Origin: an uncultured Trueperaceae bacterium
Lineage (GTDB): Bacteria > Deinococcota > Deinococci > Deinococcales > Trueperaceae
Reading direction: 5' to 3'
DNA: 37,861 nt
NCBI GenBank assembly: GCA_913057685.1
Contig: CAJXOA010000025.1
Location: 1 to 37,861 of the forward strand
Shown here: one piece after another, positions 1 to 8,730 of the stretch
Position numbering within the stretch: the stretch's first letter is position 1
How the letters are laid out: each line of letters begins with the position of its first letter
Notes under the pieces: model-generated
Told to the model about the DNA's origin: nothing
Databases searched by the model: none
Seen by the model: the letters and a program-made list of their open reading frames with translations, nothing else
Position numbers and translations under genes: made by a program

Positions 1-2163
1 CCACACCGCTTCACTCACCGACACCCCCACACCCACCACATCCCCCACCACCGACACGCCCCCCACACCACTCCCACCCCCCACGACCGAACCACCCGAC
101 ACACCCGGACGTACGCCATCGGCATACGGACCCGTGGCGGGAGCGGCGAACGTCGTCGCTCCGTTCGCCGGCTCCAACGCCGCCTCCTGACCGATCGTCC
201 CTCGGAACGCCGCCCCGTTCAGCTGGAACCCATCCGTCGGCACCACGACGGGACCGTCCACTCCCTCCGGCACGACCCACGTGAACTGCAACGACGACGA
301 CGGCGACGCGCCGCCCGGCACGAACGACGCCACCCCGTCGACACCACTGACCGTGACCCCCAACGACGGCGACACGTCGTTCTCCCACACCACCGGCTGC
401 GACAACGGCACCTCGAACGTCACGCGGTCGCCGATCCCCACCACACCGGTCGGGGACACCACCGGCGTCCCGACCGACGGCGCGAGATTGGTTGCGGTGT
501 ACGTCAACGTCGGCGACGTCTCGTTCGTCACGCCGGGGAGTCCCGCCACCTCGATTCCCCCGGCCGGCAGCACCACGTCGACCTGTTCCTCGGACGTCGG
601 CACGACTTCGATCACGAACGACGACGCCGCACCGTCGACCGGGTCGACGGGCGTGACGCTCGCGTTCGCGACCCCCGCCGGCGTCGTCGCGACGTCGGTC
701 CCGTCGAACGACGCGACGTGCACGGGCGCTTCGAACGTCACGGCGACCTCGAACGGGCGGTCGACCGACGTGAGGTCGAGACCTGCATCGCTCGGTCCGA
801 ACGCCGTCACCGCTCGGGGGAGGTCGGCGGTGAACGTGACGTCCTGCGTTGCCGCGTAGTTCTCGTACTGCACGGCGCCGGCCCGCCCCACCCGACGTTC
901 GGGAAGCGACACCGTCACGGAGGTCTCCGAGACCGGCACGACGCGCACCGTGAACGACGTACTGCTCACGTCGGTTGCAGGCGTCACGTCGGTCACGAGG
1001 GCAGCCCCCTCGGGCGTGACGGTGACGTCGTCCGGCGTGAACGTCGTGACGTCGACCGGCACGTCGAACGCGACGTCGACGTCGAACGGCCCGACCGCCG
1101 TTCCCCCCGCGAGGTTCGCCCCCGATCCCACGACCGACGTGACGTTCGGCCGGAGGTCGCGCGTCGCGAACTCGAAACCGAACGGTATGGCGATGCCCCC
1201 ACTCGGGATCGTGCCCGGGAACGTATTGAAGAGCGTTCGGTCCTGGTCCGTAAAAATGCCCGCGGAATTGAGGGACGAGACGCCTAAAACGTCGTCGGCG
1301 GGGTACTTCTTCCACACGTCACCAACGATCATCCGGTCCGGAACGTGCACCTCGTAGTTCGTTCCCGCGTCGAGGGTGTTCGCTGGCACGTCCACCGTCA
1401 GCGTCGCACCGGTTACGTCGTCGGCCGTGACGGGAAGACGGACCGCCTCGTCGGTACCCTCTTTGACGACGTCGACGTACCGGTTCGCATCGCCACCACC
1501 GTAGAGCTCGATGGTTCGGTCGAACGTGACGGCAATCGTCGACGGCTCCGTGACCAGCAGATCCTCGGGAAGTTCCGTCGACTGAACGTAGGGACTCACC
1601 GCGGCTGGCGCCCCATCATCGATGTAGTAGTCTTGACGAGTCGGATGGTGATAGGGACCTCCGCGGAACAGAACGGCCAATCGATACGGAGAGTTGAAGC
1701 GGTTCGACGCCGCGCTTCCCGGGAACTCGAACAGACATCCGAACTGGTGCTCGTCTCGATTGTCCCCAGTCGTGAACGGCGTTACCCTCGACGACCGAAC
1801 GTTGTATTCCACGACGTTGGTCGGACCCCTGAGCGACAGGCAGCCGTGCGCGACCAGCGCCTGATCGGCCCGTTGCTCATCCGCTCTGACCGTCACCCAA
1901 GCATGGTAGGAGTAGGTAGGGTTCACCTTGCTCGACGTCGGGGTTGTACCCGTGTAACTGCTGCCCTTTGAGGCTTTTGCCCTTGGCTGGGACAAATCGT
2001 AATCGATCCCGAACGACAGCAGCCCGCCCCCCTTGTCATTCGTAAACCGCGCGAGCGCGCTTGAAGAGAGCGCGAACGCCATCAGGACGACGACGATTGC
2101 GCGGATGCTTCGGCGGCGCGGACGAGGGGAGCGAGCACGGGCAGAACGACGTCGCAGGACCAT
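1..2163 (-). CDS. Secreted multi-domain Ig-like surface protein, 3' end beyond the window
   Basis: The frame reads without a stop from an ATG at 2163 to base 1, giving 721 codons; the C-terminus lies outside the window. An Arg-rich N-terminus is followed by a hydrophobic stretch (IVVVLMAFALSSSALA, about residues 24-39), a typical signal peptide. Residues about 187-300 resemble an SbsA-type Ig-like domain (PSTIAVTFDRTIEL, then LDAGTNYEVHVPDRM). Two or three more beta-rich units follow, rich in Thr, Val, Asp and Pro. The last visible ~35 residues are a Gly/Val/Ser-rich linker. Such proteins usually sit on the cell surface as adhesins or S-layer-associated proteins; that role is inferred. An in-frame TGA lies 8 codons upstream, so ATG 2163 is the only good start; no strong ribosome binding site is visible. 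Base composition is lower in GC than its neighbours (33 of 60 bases G or C in 1621-1680), which hints at transfer or relaxed selection. Confidence 0.85.
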   Translation of the reverse strand, partial: MVLRRRSARARSPRPRRRSIRAIVVVLMAFALSSSALARFTNDKGGGLLSFGIDYDLSQPRAKASKGSSYTGTTPTSSKVNPTYSYHAWVTVRADEQRADQALVAHGCLSLRGPTNVVEYNVRSSRVTPFTTGDNRDEHQFGCLFEFPGSAASNRFNSPYRLAVLFRGGPYHHPTRQDYYIDDGAPAAVSPYVQSTELPEDLLVTEPSTIAVTFDRTIELYGGGDANRYVDVVKEGTDEAVRLPVTADDVTGATLTVDVPANTLDAGTNYEVHVPDRMIVGDVWKKYPADDVLGVSSLNSAGIFTDQDRTLFNTFPGTIPSGGIAIPFGFEFATRDLRPNVTSVVGSGANLAGGTAVGPFDVDVAFDVPVDVTTFTPDDVTVTPEGAALVTDVTPATDVSSTSFTVRVVPVSETSVTVSLPERRVGRAGAVQYENYAATQDVTFTADLPRAVTAFGPSDAGLDLTSVDRPFEVAVTFEAPVHVASFDGTDVATTPAGVANASVTPVDPVDGAASSFVIEVVPTSEEQVDVVLPAGGIEVAGLPGVTNETSPTLTYTATNLAPSVGTPVVSPTGVVGIGDRVTFEVPLSQPVVWENDVSPSLGVTVSGVDGVASFVPGGASPSSSLQFTWVVPEGVDGPVVVPTDGFQLNGAAFRGTIGQEAALEPANGATTFAAPATGPYADGVRPGVSGGSVVGGGSGVGGVSVVGDVVGVGVSVSEAVW

Positions 2164-2549
2164 GGGTAAGAGTGTGCATCCCCGTCATGTCAGCACCGTT
2201 TCACTCGACGAGGTCACGACCCCGGTTCGCCTTGATGCGCACGCGGCTCCCTTGCGCAGAAGGGCCGGCCGACGGCGGACGCCGCGTCGCGGCGTCGGCA
2301 CCCACGTTGCCGCGCTCCGGCCCACGACGAACGCGCGCTCCCCGCGTCGGCGAAACGACCCGACCCGAACCGGGGTCCCCGCGGGCGTTCCGCCCCCACC
2401 CGGCATCGACACCTCGGTAGCTCGCTGCTCGACCGCCGCGGGGAGACGCGCACTCCCACTCTCCGCCCGACGCCTCCGACCGTGGTGAGGGGCGTCGCGG
2501 CCCACAGGGCGGGCCGGTGGTTCCATGGGGCCTGAACCAGTACATGACG
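2164..2549. other. Intergenic stretch with no recognisable gene
   Basis: This GC-rich gap lies between the start of the Ig-like gene (reading left) and the tRNA promoter. Open frames cross it on both strands, but their translations are Arg/Pro/Gly/Ala-rich with no hydrophobic core or family motif, as expected from non-coding GC-rich DNA. The promoter of the Ig-like gene should lie near 2164-2230, but I cannot point to a convincing -35/-10 pair. Confidence 0.5.
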
Positions 2550-2579
2550 TTGACCTGACCGGGGGACGGGGTGTAGACT
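2550..2579 (+). promoter_or_regulatory. Promoter of the initiator tRNA gene
   Basis: TTGACC at 2550-2555 and TAGACT at 2574-2579 are separated by 18 bases, and the mature tRNA begins 15 bases after the -10 box. This is a good sigma-70-type match placed as expected for a tRNA transcript with a short leader. Confidence 0.7.
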
Positions 2580-2593
2580 CCTCTTTGCACCGC

Positions 2594-2670
<77 letters not shown>

Positions 2671-2678
2671 ACCGCTGG

Positions 2679-2702
2679 AAGGGGCCCCGCGAGGGGCCCC
2701 TT
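2679..2702 (+). terminator. Rho-independent-type terminator after tRNA-fMet
   Basis: A 10-bp stem, AAGGGGCCCC / GGGGCCCCTT, closes on a GCGA tetraloop and starts 8 bases after the tRNA CCA. The following U-tract is minimal (TT), as is common in very GC-rich genomes. It separates the tRNA from era. Confidence 0.75.
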
Positions 2703-2765
2703 CGCGTGGCCTCCCCCGGCCGGCGCATCGCGCACGGGAGGCGGCGGTGCAGACGGGAGGACGTC

Positions 2766-3851
2766 GTGTACGACGGACCTGACGACGAAACGAACGCACC
2801 CGATCCCCACCAGCCCACCCCTGGGCCGGACGCCCCACCGCCGACGCCCACCCCCGAAGCGCCCGCCCCCGACGCGGACGCCCCCCACGCGGACGCCGGC
2901 GACGCGGCGGCGCCCGACGCGGACGCCCCCGAGGGCGCCGACGTCCCCATGCACGCCGGCTTCGTGGCGATCCTCGGGAAGCCGAACGTCGGCAAGTCGA
3001 CGCTCCTGAACACGATGCTCGGCGTGAAGGTCGCGCCCATCAGCCCGAAACCGCAAACGACGCGGCGCGGCGTACGCGGCATCTGGACCGACGTCGAGTC
3101 GCGCCGCCAACTGGTGTTCGTCGACACCCCGGGACTGCACGCGGGACGCACCGAACTCGATCAGTTCATGACCCGCGAGATCCGCGGGGCGGTCGCCGAC
3201 GTCGAGGTCCTCCTCTGGGTCGTCGACCTGCGCCGCCCGCCGGGCGACGAGGACCGCGACGTCGCACGCCTCCTCGATGGCCTCGACCCAAACACGCCGG
3301 TGTTCCTGGTCGGGAACAAGCTCGACGCCGCGAAGTACCCCGAGGAGGCGATGGACCTCTACGCCGACCTGGGGCGCCCCCCGACGCGGCGCTACGCGTT
3401 GTCGGCGCAGCGCGACCCGGCGGCGGTGTACGAGCTTCGCGAGGACCTGCTGGACCTGCTCCCCGAGAGCCCCTTCTTCTTCCCCGAGACGATCCGCAGC
3501 GACCAGACGCGCGAACAGTGGGCGGGGGAGTTGATCCGCGAGAGCGCGATGACGCACCTGCGCCAGGAGCTTCCCTACAGCGTCGCGGTCGAGGTGCGCC
3601 AGTGGGTGGACGCCGACCCCGAGGCCGGCGACCCGCTGGTCCTCCAGGCGGACGTGTGGGTGGAGAAGGCGCAGCACCGCCGCATCGTCATCGGGCACGG
3701 CGGCCGGATGATCAAGGAGATCGGGCGGACCGCCCGCAAGCAGCTCGAGACGTTCCTCGACGAGAAGGTCTTCCTCGACCTCGAAGTCGTCGTCCGTCCC
3801 GACTGGCGGATGGATCCCGAAGCGCTGCGCGAGCTCGGCTACCGGAGCTGA
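2766..3851 (+). CDS. era: GTPase Era, ribosome assembly factor, with acidic Pro/Ala extension
   Basis: Era binds the 3' end of 16S rRNA and acts in 30S maturation. The product is 361 residues. The G1 loop GKPNVGKST is at residues 71-79, followed by the PQTTRR switch I segment, DTPGL (G3) and GNKLD (G4). A C-terminal KH domain carries [11 protein letters not shown], close to the usual GKGG motif. I chose GTG 2766 because GGGAGG sits about 6 bases upstream; the frame stays open upstream to a GTG at 2706, but that start has no comparable site. Residues 1-61 are an unusual tail rich in Asp, Pro and Ala that ordinary ~300-residue Era lacks. ATG 2949 (residue 62) would remove it and is the alternative start. 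The GIY-YIG gene follows after 2 bases. Confidence 0.95.
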   Translation: MYDGPDDETNAPDPHQPTPGPDAPPPTPTPEAPAPDADAPHADAGDAAAPDADAPEGADVPMHAGFVAILGKPNVGKSTLLNTMLGVKVAPISPKPQTTRRGVRGIWTDVESRRQLVFVDTPGLHAGRTELDQFMTREIRGAVADVEVLLWVVDLRRPPGDEDRDVARLLDGLDPNTPVFLVGNKLDAAKYPEEAMDLYADLGRPPTRRYALSAQRDPAAVYELREDLLDLLPESPFFFPETIRSDQTREQWAGELIRESAMTHLRQELPYSVAVEVRQWVDADPEAGDPLVLQADVWVEKAQHRRIVIGHGGRMIKEIGRTARKQLETFLDEKVFLDLEVVVRPDWRMDPEALRELGYRS

Positions 3852-3853
3852 TC

Positions 3854-4207
3854 GTGCCGCTCTTCGCCCGCTGGCGGCCGCTGTCGAGCCTCCCCCCACG
3901 CCGCGGGCGGGAGGCGCAACCGGGCGTCTACGAACTCGCCGACGCGGAGAAACGCACGCTCTACGTCGGGCAGTCCGGCCGCGACGTGCCCAACCGCATC
4001 CGCCAACACCTCGCGGCCGGCGGCTGCGTCGCGGAGCACGCCCGCTACTGGCGCAGCACGTACAGCGCGACGCCGAAGGCGGACGAAGCGGACGCCCTCG
4101 CGACGTACGCCGCCCGTCACGGGGGGCTTCCGCCCTGCAACCGCCAGACGCAGGTGGTCCGCGACGGCGACCGCCGTCTCGCCGAGCGCCTCCGCAGCGA
4201 GGAGTGA
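3854..4207 (+). CDS. Small stand-alone GIY-YIG nuclease-like protein
   Basis: The 117-residue product carries the GIY-YIG signature as GVY (residues 24-26) and YVG (37-39), an Arg-rich helix (RDVPNRIRQHL), a Glu in KADEADAL (residue 78) at the usual metal-ligand position, and a C-terminal PPCN. This is the minimal catalytic core without a DNA-binding partner domain, as in the small UPF0213/YhbQ class, though the spacing is not exactly theirs. Its start (GTG 3854) follows the era stop by 2 bases, with GGAG overlapping the era 3' end, so the two are very likely co-transcribed and coupled. The biological target is unknown; structure-specific DNA cleavage is inferred only from the fold. Confidence 0.75.
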   Translation: MPLFARWRPLSSLPPRRGREAQPGVYELADAEKRTLYVGQSGRDVPNRIRQHLAAGGCVAEHARYWRSTYSATPKADEADALATYAARHGGLPPCNRQTQVVRDGDRRLAERLRSEE

Positions 4208-4255
4208 CGGCGCTCCATGCGGCGTATCGCACGTCGCGCACGCCGGGACCCGTGC

Positions 4256-4261
4256 TAGGGT
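4256..4261 (+). promoter_or_regulatory. Candidate -10 box of the first envelope-protein gene
   Basis: TAGGGT, preceded by TGC as in an extended -10 element, lies 60 bases before the ATG at 4321. No good -35 is visible. It matches the TANNNT pattern seen ahead of many genes in this window. Confidence 0.4.
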
Positions 4262-4272
4262 TCGTTTTGGCC

Positions 4273-4295
4273 GAGGCGCGCACCGTGCGCGCCTC
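4273..4295 (+). other. 5'-leader stem-loop before the first envelope-protein gene
   Basis: GAGGCGCGCA and TGCGCGCCTC form a perfect 10-bp stem with a CCG loop. It lies between the putative -10 box and the GGAGGG ribosome binding site at about 4312. It may stabilise the mRNA or trap read-through from the era operon; there is no U-tract. Confidence 0.5.
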
Positions 4296-4320
4296 CGAAC
4301 CTGCCCACTTGGAGGGACCC

Positions 4321-4827
4321 ATGCGCACGACTCTGCTGACCGTTCTTTCCGCCCTCGTCCTCGCCAGCGGCGCGGCCTTCGCCCAAAGCGGCTGGGTCGG
4401 CGCCAGCGCCGGTGCGCCCGGCGCGCACGCGCACGTCGGCATCTCCGACATCGGCATCGACGGCCTCGGCGTTCGCGCCAACGTCGGCTACGCGTACGTC
4501 AGCCCGACCGGCTTCGAGCTCGGTGCGGACCTGATCTACGCCGCGCCGGTCGATACCGGTGACGTGCCCGCCACGCTGTACGTCGGTGGCGGCGCCTCGA
4601 CGATCATCGACACGAAGTTCGAGATCCACGGCCTCGCCGGCGCGGAGATCCTCGTGCAGGACCTGGGCCTCGACCTGGGCGGCAACGACGTCGGCGTCTT
4701 CTTCGAAGGCGGCCCCAGCTACGGGCTCGAGGTGTACGAAGGCTCCACCGCGGACGACGCGGACGACCCGACCACCGGGTTCGGCTTCATCGGTCGCGTC
4801 GGGGTGAACTACCACTTCGACTTCTGA
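4321..4827 (+). CDS. Small exported beta-barrel-like outer-membrane protein
   Basis: The 168-residue product begins with a clear signal peptide (TTLLTVLSALVLASGAAFAQS, cleaved near residue 21). The rest alternates short amphipathic strands with Gly turns (VGASAGAPGAHAHVGI, LYVGGGAST, VFFEGGPSYGLEVY). It ends in RVGVNYHFDF, a terminal aromatic strand like the beta-signal of outer-membrane barrels. ATG 4321 follows a GGAGGG site at 5-6 bases. The product resembles its downstream neighbour (VYVGGG motif, similar length), so the two are probably paralogues. No enzymatic motif is visible. Function is unknown; a structural or porin-like envelope role is inferred. Confidence 0.8.
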   Translation: MRTTLLTVLSALVLASGAAFAQSGWVGASAGAPGAHAHVGISDIGIDGLGVRANVGYAYVSPTGFELGADLIYAAPVDTGDVPATLYVGGGASTIIDTKFEIHGLAGAEILVQDLGLDLGGNDVGVFFEGGPSYGLEVYEGSTADDADDPTTGFGFIGRVGVNYHFDF

Positions 4828-4858
4828 GTGCGGCGCGCACCGCGCGCCCACCGAGACG

Positions 4859-4892
4859 CGACGGCCGGCCCTTCGGGGCCGGCCGTCGTTTC
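4859..4892 (+). terminator. Strong terminator between the two envelope-protein genes
   Basis: A 13-bp GC-rich stem (CGACGGCCGGCCC / GGGCCGGCCGTCG) closes on a TTCG tetraloop and is followed by TTTCG. It should isolate the two paralogous genes transcriptionally. Confidence 0.85.
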
Positions 4893-4950
4893 GCTGCGCG
4901 GCGGGAATCGGGCCGATACCGTGAAGTCGTGCGGTACGGTGCGGCGTGTG

Positions 4951-4983
4951 ACCGAACCCACGACACACGAACTTCGGTTCGGT
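4951..4983 (+). other. 5'-leader inverted repeat before the second envelope-protein gene
   Basis: ACCGAACC (4951-4958) and GGTTCGGT (4976-4983) pair perfectly around a 17-base loop that holds a smaller CGAA/TTCG element. The stem ends 7 bases before the AAGGAG ribosome binding site (4991-4996). The position suits post-transcriptional control or mRNA protection. Candidate -10 boxes (TACCGT at 4917-4922, TACGGT at 4935-4940) lie just upstream. Confidence 0.5.
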
Positions 4984-5000
4984 CCCCCGAAAGGAGTCCC

Positions 5001-5471
5001 ATGTCCCTCCATCGTGCCGCACTCCTCCTCGCCGTGACCGCCCTCCTGGGGGTCGCGCAGGCGCAAACCCCCGGCGTGTACGCCGGCGCCTCCACCGGCG
5101 TCGTCGCCCTCGGTGAACTCACCGGCTTCCCCTTCGCCGGCCACGTCGGCTTCGAGGGCGTCGGCCTCGACGAGCTCGAAGTTCGCGTCGGCGCCGTCGG
5201 CTACCTCGCAGGCGGATTCGAAGGGTTCGCCGACGTCCTCTACGCCTTCCCCACCGTGACGCGCACCCAGGTGTACGTCGGGGGTGGCCCCCGCATCATC
5301 GGGGTCGAGGACGGCGGCATCGTCGGCGCCGGCGTGTCGGGTGGCGTGACGTACGAACTCGACGGTCCGCTGGAGGCGTTCGCCGAAGGCGGCCAGAACA
5401 CGTACGTCTTCGGGCCCGTCTCGATCTCCCTCGGGGTGGTCCGCGTCGGTCTGAACGTCCACCTCGACTGA
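5001..5471 (+). CDS. Small exported beta-barrel-like envelope protein (paralogue)
   Basis: The 156-residue product has a signal peptide (AALLLAVTALLGVAQAQT, cut after about residue 22). A strand-turn pattern rich in Gly, Val and aromatics follows (GVYAGASTGVVALGEL, VYVGGGPRIIGV, YVFGPVSISLGVVRVGLNVHL). ATG 5001 has AAGGAG 4 bases upstream. Length, architecture and the VYVGGG motif match the preceding gene, but it has its own leader and is separated by a terminator. The C-terminus ends VHLD, not in an aromatic residue, so assembly as an outer-membrane barrel is less certain than for its paralogue. Function unknown. Confidence 0.78.
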   Translation: MSLHRAALLLAVTALLGVAQAQTPGVYAGASTGVVALGELTGFPFAGHVGFEGVGLDELEVRVGAVGYLAGGFEGFADVLYAFPTVTRTQVYVGGGPRIIGVEDGGIVGAGVSGGVTYELDGPLEAFAEGGQNTYVFGPVSISLGVVRVGLNVHLD

Positions 5472-5481
5472 CCACCGACGG

Positions 5482-5498
5482 GTGGGCCTCGGGCCCGC
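5482..5498. terminator. Short GC-rich hairpin between convergent genes
   Basis: GTGGGC and GCCCGC pair (one G:T) around a 5-base loop, in the 27-base gap between two converging stop codons. It is a plausible bidirectional terminator without a U-tract. Confidence 0.35.
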
Positions 5499-8400
5499 TC
5501 AGCCGACGACCTGCAACACCTGCTGCAACCGCTTGGGGAGGGCCTCGGAATCGAGGCCCTTCTTCTTGATGCTGAACCCCGGCGGGTAGCGCGTCGCTTC
5601 GGCGGTGAAGGGGAGTTCGCGCAGGGCGCGCGGGTCGTACTCGAGTTCGTCGAACGCCTCGTGGAACGAGATCTGGACGTCGGTCATGTGTTCCGCGATC
5701 GACGCGACCCCCTTCTGCCGGGCGATCAGGCGCAACTTCACCAGGTCGAAGAACGCCGCGACCTCCGGCGGGAACGGCCCGCGGGCGTCGCGCACCTCCC
5801 GCGCGACGCGCGCGACCTCGGCGAGACCGGTCGCTTCGGCGAGGCGCCCGTACGTCGCGATGCGCTCGTCGTCGTCGGGCAGGTAGGTCGGCGTGAGGCG
5901 GGCGTCGACGTTCAGGTCGATCGCGACGGGGGGCGTCGCGTGGGTCGGGGCCTCGCCCTTCAGCTTCGCGACCTCCTCGGCGAGGAGTTCCGTGTAGACC
6001 TCGAGCGACACGGCGCTCACGTGCCCGTGTTGTTCGGGCCCGAGCAGGTTGCCGACCCCGCGGATCTCCATGTCCTTCTCCGCGAGGCGGTGCCCCGACC
6101 CGAGGTCCCCCAGTTCGTGGATGGCGTACAGGCGTTTCTGGGCGCGTTCCTTGAGGCGGCCCGGGTAGAGCAGGTACGCCCACGCTTCGGTGCGGCGGCG
6201 GCCGACGCGACCGCGCAACTGGTACAGCTGCGCGAGGCCCAAGCGGTCGGCGCGCTCGATGATCAACGTGTTCGCCCCCTCGACGTCCAGGCCGGACTCG
6301 ACGATCGTCGTCGAGAGCAGCACGTCGAAGGCGCCCGCCTCGAAGTTCAGCATGACCGACTCGAGGTCGGCGGGATCCATCTGGCCGTGCGCCACCCCGA
6401 TGCGCGCCTCGGGCACGAGGCGCTCCAACGTCTTCGCGCGCATCGCCATGGAGCCGATGCGGTCGTGGATGTAGTACGTCGTCCCGCCCCGCTCGAGCTC
6501 GTGCAGGATGGCGGTGCGGACGGTGACGGGGTCGTAGGGCTGCAGGACCGTCTGGATCGGTTTGCGGCCCGCGGGGGGCGTCATGATCTGGCTGACGTCG
6601 CGCAGGCCCACCATGCTCATGTACAGCGTCCGCGGGATCGGCGTGGCGGACAACGACAGCACGTCGAGGTTCGCGCGGAGGCTCTTGAGGCGTTCCTTCT
6701 GCCCCACCCCGAACCGGTGCTCCTCGTCGATGATCAACAGCCCCAAGCGGGCGAAGCGAATCGACTCGTGCAACAGCCGGTGCGTTCCGATCACGACGTC
6801 GATCGTGCCGTCGGCGAGGCCCTCCGCCGTGGCGCGGGCTTCGGCGTCGGTCGCGAAGCGCGACAGCAACGCGACGTTCACCGGCAACCCGTCGAACCGG
6901 GCGGCGAAGGTGTCGTAGTGCTGTTTGGCGAGGACGGTCGTCGGGACGAGCATCGCAACCTGGCGGCCGTTCGCCACCGCCCGCAACGCCGCGCGGATCG
7001 CGACCTCGGTCTTGCCGAACCCGACGTCGCCGCTCACGAGGCGGTCCATCGGGACGCTCGATTCCATGTCGGCGAGGGTCGCCTCGACGGCGCTCGCCTG
7101 GTCCGGCGTGAGTTCGTGCGGGAAGTTCCTCTCCGCCAGCCCCCGCCACGCCTCCTGTTCGGGGAAGGCGGTGCCCTGCGTCACCTGCCGCTCCGCGTAC
7201 GTCTTGATGAGTTCCGCCGCGAGCGCCTGCGCGCTGACGCGCGCCTTCTCCTTCGCCCGCGACCACTCGTTCGTCCCCAACGTCGAGAGGCGCGGCGGTT
7301 CGTCGCTCGTGCCGGGGTGCCGCCGCAACATCGGGAGTTGCTCGACGGGAAGGTAGAGCTTGCCCTCCCCGGCGTAGCGCAACTCCAGGTAGTCGCGGGC
7401 GACGCCCAACACCGAGCGCGACTCGAGGCCCTGGAAGCGCCCGACGCCGTGGTCGGGGTGGATCAAAAAGTCGCCGACCGCGAGTTGGCTGGCGTCCTGC
7501 ACGCTGCGCCCGGGGAGCCGCTTGAGGGTCCGCGCCCCCTGGTGGCCGTACAACAGGTCCTCGCTGAGGACGACCTCGCGGCGGGCGTCGTCGCGGTACC
7601 CGCCCTCCGTCCGGCCGCCCAGCACCAGGCGCACCGTGCCGGGCGCGCCGGACGCGCCGGGCGGGGGGAGGTCGCCGCCCGGCGCGGGCACGTGCGACGC
7701 CCACGTGGGGTCGAGGTGCCCGAGCACCCGTTCGGCGAGGAAGCGTCCGGTCCGCTCGAACCGCAACAGGATCGTGACGTCCAGGCCGTCCCGCACCCAC
7801 GTCTCGACGTCCGCGGCGGCGTCCTCGAGGCGGGCGCGGTAGTAGGCGAGGGGGGCGACGTCCGGCTCGACGTCGGCGAGCTGCAGCGGGTCGCGCCCGA
7901 ACGAGGTGACGGTGCGCGTCGCCAGGTGCGCCCACGTCCGGCGGGCGTCGTCCTCGTCGAGGACGCTCTCGAGGAGTTCGGGGGCGTCGAGGAACACCGG
8001 CCCCGGGAGGGCCTCGAGGACGGTGGAGGTCCAGGCGTCCTCGTCGTCTTCGAACAACGGCGCGTCGCGACGGGGGCGCAGCGCGTAGTGCTCGCGGAGG
8101 ACGCCGTCCTCGCGCACCTCGTCGAGCTCGTCCCCGAAGAACGCGAGGCGGAGCTGCGGGCCGTCGGGGTCGTCCCCGAGGTACACCGTGACGGTGTCGC
8201 CGTGCACCTGCACGCCGGGGGTCGCGTCGCGCGGGTAGCCGAAGGCGTCGAGGCGGTCGAGCAGGTCGCTGCGCGGGAACGACGCGCCCGGCGCGAACGT
8301 GAGTTCGTAGCGCTCCGGGTCGGCGGGGAAGGCGCGGACGGCGTGCTCGAAGGTGAGGACCACCAGGTCGCTGCGTTCCCCCCACGCGTCGAGGTCGGGG

Positions 8401-8648
8401 TCGGTGGTGACGGGCGCCCCGAACGCCGCGCCGCCGGCGAACGCCGGCGCGCGGTCGGGGGTCGTGAGCAGGACCCGCGGGCCGGTCGCGCGCGCCGCCC
8501 GCGCGAGGCGCGCGACGGCGGGGAGGCCCACGACCCGCACGCCGGCGCCGGCGGAGGCCGGGGCGTCGGGCGGGGGTGTGGAGGCGTCGGGCGCGGCCGT
8601 GGGGGCGTCCGGCGCCGGGGGGCGGGGGGGCGTCGTGGGTTCGTTCAT
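5499..8648 (-). CDS. mfd: Transcription-repair coupling factor Mfd
   Basis: Mfd removes RNA polymerase stalled at DNA lesions and recruits UvrA. The 1049-residue product has a degenerate UvrB-like N-terminal region. The RNA-polymerase-interacting CarD-like domain is at about residues 388-445 ([18 protein letters not shown]). The RecG-like translocase has Walker [13 protein letters not shown] at about 539-550, DEEH at 641-644, SATPIPRTL, and the helicase motif [10 protein letters not shown]-terminal TRCF domain follows. It is about 100 residues shorter than the E. coli protein. The first ~35 residues are a Pro/Ala/Thr tail, a style shared with era and csoR here. The leader is about 30 bases with no clear Shine-Dalgarno sequence. 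Confidence 0.97.
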   Translation of the reverse strand: MNEPTTPPRPPAPDAPTAAPDASTPPPDAPASAGAGVRVVGLPAVARLARAARATGPRVLLTTPDRAPAFAGGAAFGAPVTTDPDLDAWGERSDLVVLTFEHAVRAFPADPERYELTFAPGASFPRSDLLDRLDAFGYPRDATPGVQVHGDTVTVYLGDDPDGPQLRLAFFGDELDEVREDGVLREHYALRPRRDAPLFEDDEDAWTSTVLEALPGPVFLDAPELLESVLDEDDARRTWAHLATRTVTSFGRDPLQLADVEPDVAPLAYYRARLEDAAADVETWVRDGLDVTILLRFERTGRFLAERVLGHLDPTWASHVPAPGGDLPPPGASGAPGTVRLVLGGRTEGGYRDDARREVVLSEDLLYGHQGARTLKRLPGRSVQDASQLAVGDFLIHPDHGVGRFQGLESRSVLGVARDYLELRYAGEGKLYLPVEQLPMLRRHPGTSDEPPRLSTLGTNEWSRAKEKARVSAQALAAELIKTYAERQVTQGTAFPEQEAWRGLAERNFPHELTPDQASAVEATLADMESSVPMDRLVSGDVGFGKTEVAIRAALRAVANGRQVAMLVPTTVLAKQHYDTFAARFDGLPVNVALLSRFATDAEARATAEGLADGTIDVVIGTHRLLHESIRFARLGLLIIDEEHRFGVGQKERLKSLRANLDVLSLSATPIPRTLYMSMVGLRDVSQIMTPPAGRKPIQTVLQPYDPVTVRTAILHELERGGTTYYIHDRIGSMAMRAKTLERLVPEARIGVAHGQMDPADLESVMLNFEAGAFDVLLSTTIVESGLDVEGANTLIIERADRLGLAQLYQLRGRVGRRRTEAWAYLLYPGRLKERAQKRLYAIHELGDLGSGHRLAEKDMEIRGVGNLLGPEQHGHVSAVSLEVYTELLAEEVAKLKGEAPTHATPPVAIDLNVDARLTPTYLPDDDERIATYGRLAEATGLAEVARVAREVRDARGPFPPEVAAFFDLVKLRLIARQKGVASIAEHMTDVQISFHEAFDELEYDPRALRELPFTAEATRYPPGFSIKKKGLDSEALPKRLQQVLQVVG

Positions 8649-8678
8649 GAGGGTCGCTGCGCGGGTGCGCGAACCTTC

Positions 8679-8684
8679 AGGGTA
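8679..8684 (-). promoter_or_regulatory. Candidate -10 box of mfd
   Basis: On the minus strand TACCCT lies 30 bases before the mfd ATG. The same hexamer precedes three other minus-strand genes here (9749, 21963, 26179). No matching -35 is visible. Confidence 0.45.
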
Positions 8685-8691
8685 GCAGCCG

Positions 8692-8710
8692 CGACCCGCC
8701 GGGCGGGTCG
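8692..8710 (-). terminator. Hairpin between rsmI and mfd
   Basis: CGACCCG and CGGGTCG pair in 7 bp around a 5-base loop, 21 bases after the rsmI stop and just before the mfd -10 box. It probably ends the rsmI transcript; there is no U-tract. Confidence 0.5.
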
Positions 8711-8730
8711 GCCGGAGGGAGACGCGGCGT

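Noticed and set aside
281-1357. Thr/Ser/Val-rich open frames on the plus strand across the Ig-like gene
   Set aside because: They are antisense readings of the Ig-like protein. The minus-strand frame is open for 721 codons, has a signal peptide and a recognisable domain.
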